A stretch of DNA of 64,000 nucleotides from Porphyridium purpureum (taxonomy: Eukaryota > Rhodophyta > Bangiophyceae > Porphyridiales > Porphyridiaceae). The position numbers and the translations under genes were made by a program. Below the pieces are notes generated by a model. That model saw nothing but the letters and a program-made list of their open reading frames with translations, was not told the DNA's origin and did no database searches. This document shows, piece after piece, positions 61,311-64,000 of this stretch. The stretch covers positions 342,629 through 406,628 of the forward strand of contig VRMN01000013.1 of NCBI GenBank assembly GCA_008690995.1, read 5' to 3'. Numbering within the stretch: position 1 is the stretch's first letter; every line of letters starts with the position of its first letter.

Positions 61311-64000
61311 TTATATTTTCTGAAGGCTCCATTCATTCGCCATGAGCTTTGTCGCTCGCTTGTACAACTCGAAGCCTTCCCAGCTCACGAGTTCGCACAG
61401 CTTGTGTGTGTAGAAGATGGTCAACTCTTCTGCTCCACCAGATCCGGGAGTGCCCATCAAGGAGAAAGCTTTTCGATACACGGCTTCCATTCTGTGCTTT
61501 AAGGCGCTTGGAGCCTTTTCGCATTTCTTTTCGCACACTTCGGTGGGGGCCAGACAACGGAAACACATGCCCAAGTTTGGCGCGAGTCTTGGTCTGATGA
61601 TATTTCCGGCCGACCGTTTGCTGCAGGAGACGTGGGCCGCTGCAGATGACCGTGAGTATCGAAACCCACAGTATGGGCAGGTGTTGGGAAACCTGTTCGG
61701 ATTCTGGCATGTGCCAAGACATGTGACACCACTGCACCAGATGCATTTGTACATTGCAGTATTCCATGTCGCTCTTGCTTGTCTGATCGTCTGTAATTGC
61801 TCGCCCAGCGCGCGCGCTGGTGCAGAGCTAGCCAGTGGCGTCGCCTCGTGCTGCTGCGAGCTGGCCTGCGCGAGCAAGTGCAAAGTTGGTTGCTCCGGCA
61901 CGTGCGAAGTGGGCTGCGCCATTACGTGCGAGCTTGGCGCTGCAACCGTGTGCGAGCTTGGCGCTGCAACCGTGTGCGAGCTTGGCGCTGCGACCGTGTG
62001 CGAGCTTGGCGCTGCAACCGTGTGCGAGCTTGGCTGTGCCAGCATGTACGACGTCGGTTGCGCTATCATGCCCGAACTTGGTTCTGCAACCACGTGCGTA
62101 CTTGGCCGCACCATCTCGTGCAAGCTTGGCTGCGGCACCGTCACTGGGTTGGCTGTCTGAGTCACCATGGAGCGAGTGGTTAAAAGGTTGAGCACGCTGT
62201 GAACTTCGTGAGAGGATAAGTCAAGTGCACTCTCAACGAAGCGCCGTAGACCGGCTTTACTATGCCAAGGGTCGCGCTCAAAACCTGGAACCTGGCGAAT
62301 GCTCGGGCTGTCACGCTGGTCCAATGCGTTCTGGAAATTTCTGTCGAAGAAAAATTCGCAGCGGGCGTGCTCACCGTCGCGACCAACTCTGCCCCATGCT
62401 TGGACCACTTGGCTGAGTGAATGTGCTCCGCGCATCACGGCGCAGTACAAAACAGATTTGCAATTCAGCGATGAGCTCACAGCGGATGTGCCAACGATTA
62501 CCCGCGCTTGCTGCAATGCCTCAGCGTCGAGAGCTTCACGTGCTGTCAGTTTGTAACATGCATCTGAGTAAGACTTTCTCATTTCGTCAAACCATGTGTC
62601 GGCTTCTGCATGAGTAGCACACATTATCAGTGCACGCCCACCACGAGCAAGCGCATTTTCCTGGATGGCGGCCGTAATCTGTTGAGTGCAGATTGCGCTC
62701 GTGCCAAACTCTGTCACGCTGATGTTCAATGATTCTCGAAGTGGTCGTGCACGCAAAAAGGAGTCGATGGTCACACCAAACTCTTTAGCAACGAACGCAG
62801 CAGCATCTTCACTTATCGTCGCACTGAGAAATACAAAGCAGGATTTCGTCAAAAGCGACGCGCTCAGCTTGACGGACATTGACTCGCGGAACGAGCTATG
62901 TTCTAGTACGACGTGACTCTCGTCCACGACAACGAGTGCGATGCGTTCTGCAATGCGTCTAAGAGCTGCACGTTGTGATGCAAGTGCATCCATGCTGGTG
63001 ACGACGAGGCCGCCATGCGAACGCTCGGTACATGAGTACAAGTCAACGGCTTCAATCCTTCTACTTCTTGCCTCCTGCAATGCAGCAAACATGGAAACGC
63101 GAAGCGGTACCAAAAGCAGAACAAAGGCACCTTGCAAGCGAACGACTTTCTCCATGCACAAGTATGATGCTGACTTACCACTTCCGCAAGGATACTGTAC
63201 GCAAACGTTCTTGTCCATCAGAATTTCGTTCAGCATTTCAAGCTGCTTCCTTGCTTGCGGGCTGGCGACGGAAGCGCTACCATATACATCACGGAGCAAT
63301 GTGTCTGGCGTCAAACCCGCCAGTGCGGCCCATTCTCCGAGCGAACGCTCTCTCGGATGCACGGAGCCCATCCGTGACGAAGCGTGAGTTTCCGCGCCAA
63401 TCAGTGCAAGCCATGCGTCGCGACATTCCACTGTGAATGCAAACCAGTCTTCGTCTTTTACTGAAGCCAGGTAGAATGCGGCGTCTGTCGCAAGCGAGTG
63501 ACCTGCGCCGCGGATCTTGTACTTTTGCGCAGGTGTGTCTACGGGCTGTATCCCTTGCGGGGCGGCAATTCCTCGGAAAGCGTCAGCGTTGTCTCGTACG
63601 CAATGCAAGTAAAGATTGCGCAAGTCCCGTAAGGTCATGGGCACGGCGCAGAACTGCCCAACAGCACATTCTACTTGTGCAATCCACTCCTCCGGATTAA
63701 GTGCTGCACAAGTCGTTCTGCTGGCGCAGGCCCCAAAGTTTCGAAAGTCAATGCTCTCAGGTACATTTTGCCCCTGATTTTGCTGGCCGAGTATCTCGTC
63801 AATATATGCACTTGCAATCCAATGCATGATAAGCAGCACTTCTGCGACTTCCTCAGTTGGAAGATGCTCAACAGTTTCAGTTGCAAGCGCGCGACCCAAT
63901 TTCTTCTCAACAACCTCGACAACTCTCACTACACGAGTATTTAAAACAGGTCTAAGTGAATTTCCAACACTTCGGCTAGCGAGAACAAAAGTTTCCATAG
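61311..64000 (-). CDS. Zinc-finger RecQ-like helicase, helicase 2 (5' end outside window)
   Basis: The C-terminal 895 or more residues of a paralogue of helicase 1; the start lies beyond the right edge, because similarity to helicase 1 (VVRVVEVVEKK against VVSVVEVVVKN) is already under way there. Walker A is PCGSGKSAS, the DEAH box reads DESH (about 62914-62925), motif III is LSAT, and motif VI is QAWGRVGRDGEH, closer to RecQ than helicase 1. The C-terminal zinc region has CIWCSG, CPYCG and CFRCLAP. A tandem 8-residue repeat (HTVAAPSS) and similar units lie between helicase and zinc region. The frame is intact. Confidence 0.85.
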   Translation of the reverse strand, partial: METFVLASRSVGNSLRPVLNTRVVRVVEVVEKKLGRALATETVEHLPTEEVAEVLLIMHWIASAYIDEILGQQNQGQNVPESIDFRNFGACASRTTCAALNPEEWIAQVECAVGQFCAVPMTLRDLRNLYLHCVRDNADAFRGIAAPQGIQPVDTPAQKYKIRGAGHSLATDAAFYLASVKDEDWFAFTVECRDAWLALIGAETHASSRMGSVHPRERSLGEWAALAGLTPDTLLRDVYGSASVASPQARKQLEMLNEILMDKNVCVQYPCGSGKSASYLCMEKVVRLQGAFVLLLVPLRVSMFAALQEARSRRIEAVDLYSCTERSHGGLVVTSMDALASQRAALRRIAERIALVVVDESHVVLEHSSFRESMSVKLSASLLTKSCFVFLSATISEDAAAFVAKEFGVTIDSFLRARPLRESLNISVTEFGTSAICTQQITAAIQENALARGGRALIMCATHAEADTWFDEMRKSYSDACYKLTAREALDAEALQQARVIVGTSAVSSSLNCKSVLYCAVMRGAHSLSQVVQAWGRVGRDGEHARCEFFFDRNFQNALDQRDSPSIRQVPGFERDPWHSKAGLRRFVESALDLSSHEVHSVLNLLTTRSMVTQTANPVTVPQPSLHEMVRPSTHVVAEPSSGMIAQPTSYMLAQPSSHTVAAPSSHTVAAPSSHTVAAPSSHTVAAPSSHVMAQPTSHVPEQPTLHLLAQASSQQHEATPLASSAPARALGEQLQTIRQARATWNTAMYKCIWCSGVTCLGTCQNPNRFPNTCPYCGFRYSRSSAAAHVSCSKRSAGNIIRPRLAPNLGMCFRCLAPTEVCEKKCEKAPSALKHRMEAVYRKAFSLMGTPGSGGAEELTIFYTHKLCELVSWEGFELYKRATKLMANEWSLQKI
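61925..62035 (-). repeat. 24-bp coding minisatellite in helicase 2
   Basis: Four near-identical units plus degenerate flanking ones encode HTVAAPSS-type repeats between the helicase core and the zinc-binding region. Helicase 1 has no matching array here. Confidence 0.92.

Noticed and set aside
1-64000. tRNA, rRNA or snRNA genes
   Set aside because: I looked for B-box-like GGTTCRANNCC and other obvious signatures and found none with a plausible partner; a covariance-model scan would be needed to exclude them.

Overview
The window looks like nuclear DNA of a compact, intron-poor, GC-rich unicellular eukaryote. All confidently identified genes are single uninterrupted reading frames with eukaryote-type products (cytosolic AspRS, PHO88/SND3, MAPR, TTF1/Reb1-like Myb protein, eIF4A-type helicase). 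An mTERF-family protein, two PPR-like proteins and a plastid/mitochondrion-type dihydroxy-acid dehydratase argue against a fungus and for an alga. A unicellular red alga such as Porphyridium is my best guess; this is inference from gene content only.

Layout. 1-1390: 3' end and LTR of a Ty1/copia retrotransposon. 1.5-27.3 kb: dense single-copy genes, several in divergent pairs with short shared promoters: NTA1-like amidase | TTF1/Reb1-like factor, AspRS, an MsrB-fold protein without catalytic cysteine, PHO88/SND3, a DMT-type transporter, a MAPR/cytochrome-b5-like protein, a DEAD-box helicase, mTERF, DHAD, a GST, a small CHCH-like protein, an LMW-PTP-fold protein without catalytic cysteine | PPR-like 1, and PPR-like 2 tail to tail with its paralogue. 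27.3-31.2 kb: gene-poor. 31.2-40.5 kb: a WD40+EH-domain protein, a kinase with a possible MLKL/HeLo-like N-terminal helical region followed by a decayed Sel1-repeat extension, and a type II membrane glycosyltransferase.

41-64 kb has a subtelomere-like character: two paralogous zinc-finger/RecQ-like helicases in opposite orientation, a 494-bp direct repeat pair, four copies of an AT-rich 'header' repeat each followed by a G-rich tract and remnants of Sel1/coiled-coil coding sequence, identical 92-bp 'tails', many minisatellites, and a complete 6.0-kb copia element (809-bp LTRs, 5-bp target duplication) inserted into one header.

The most notable points are: three signalling/redox proteins with altered catalytic motifs (MsrB-like, LMW-PTP-like, DFR kinase); the modular repeat family apparently derived from a kinase-Sel1 gene; the helicase cassette; and a well-formed candidate -1 frameshift signal between gag and pol. 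No tRNA, rRNA or CRISPR was recognised.
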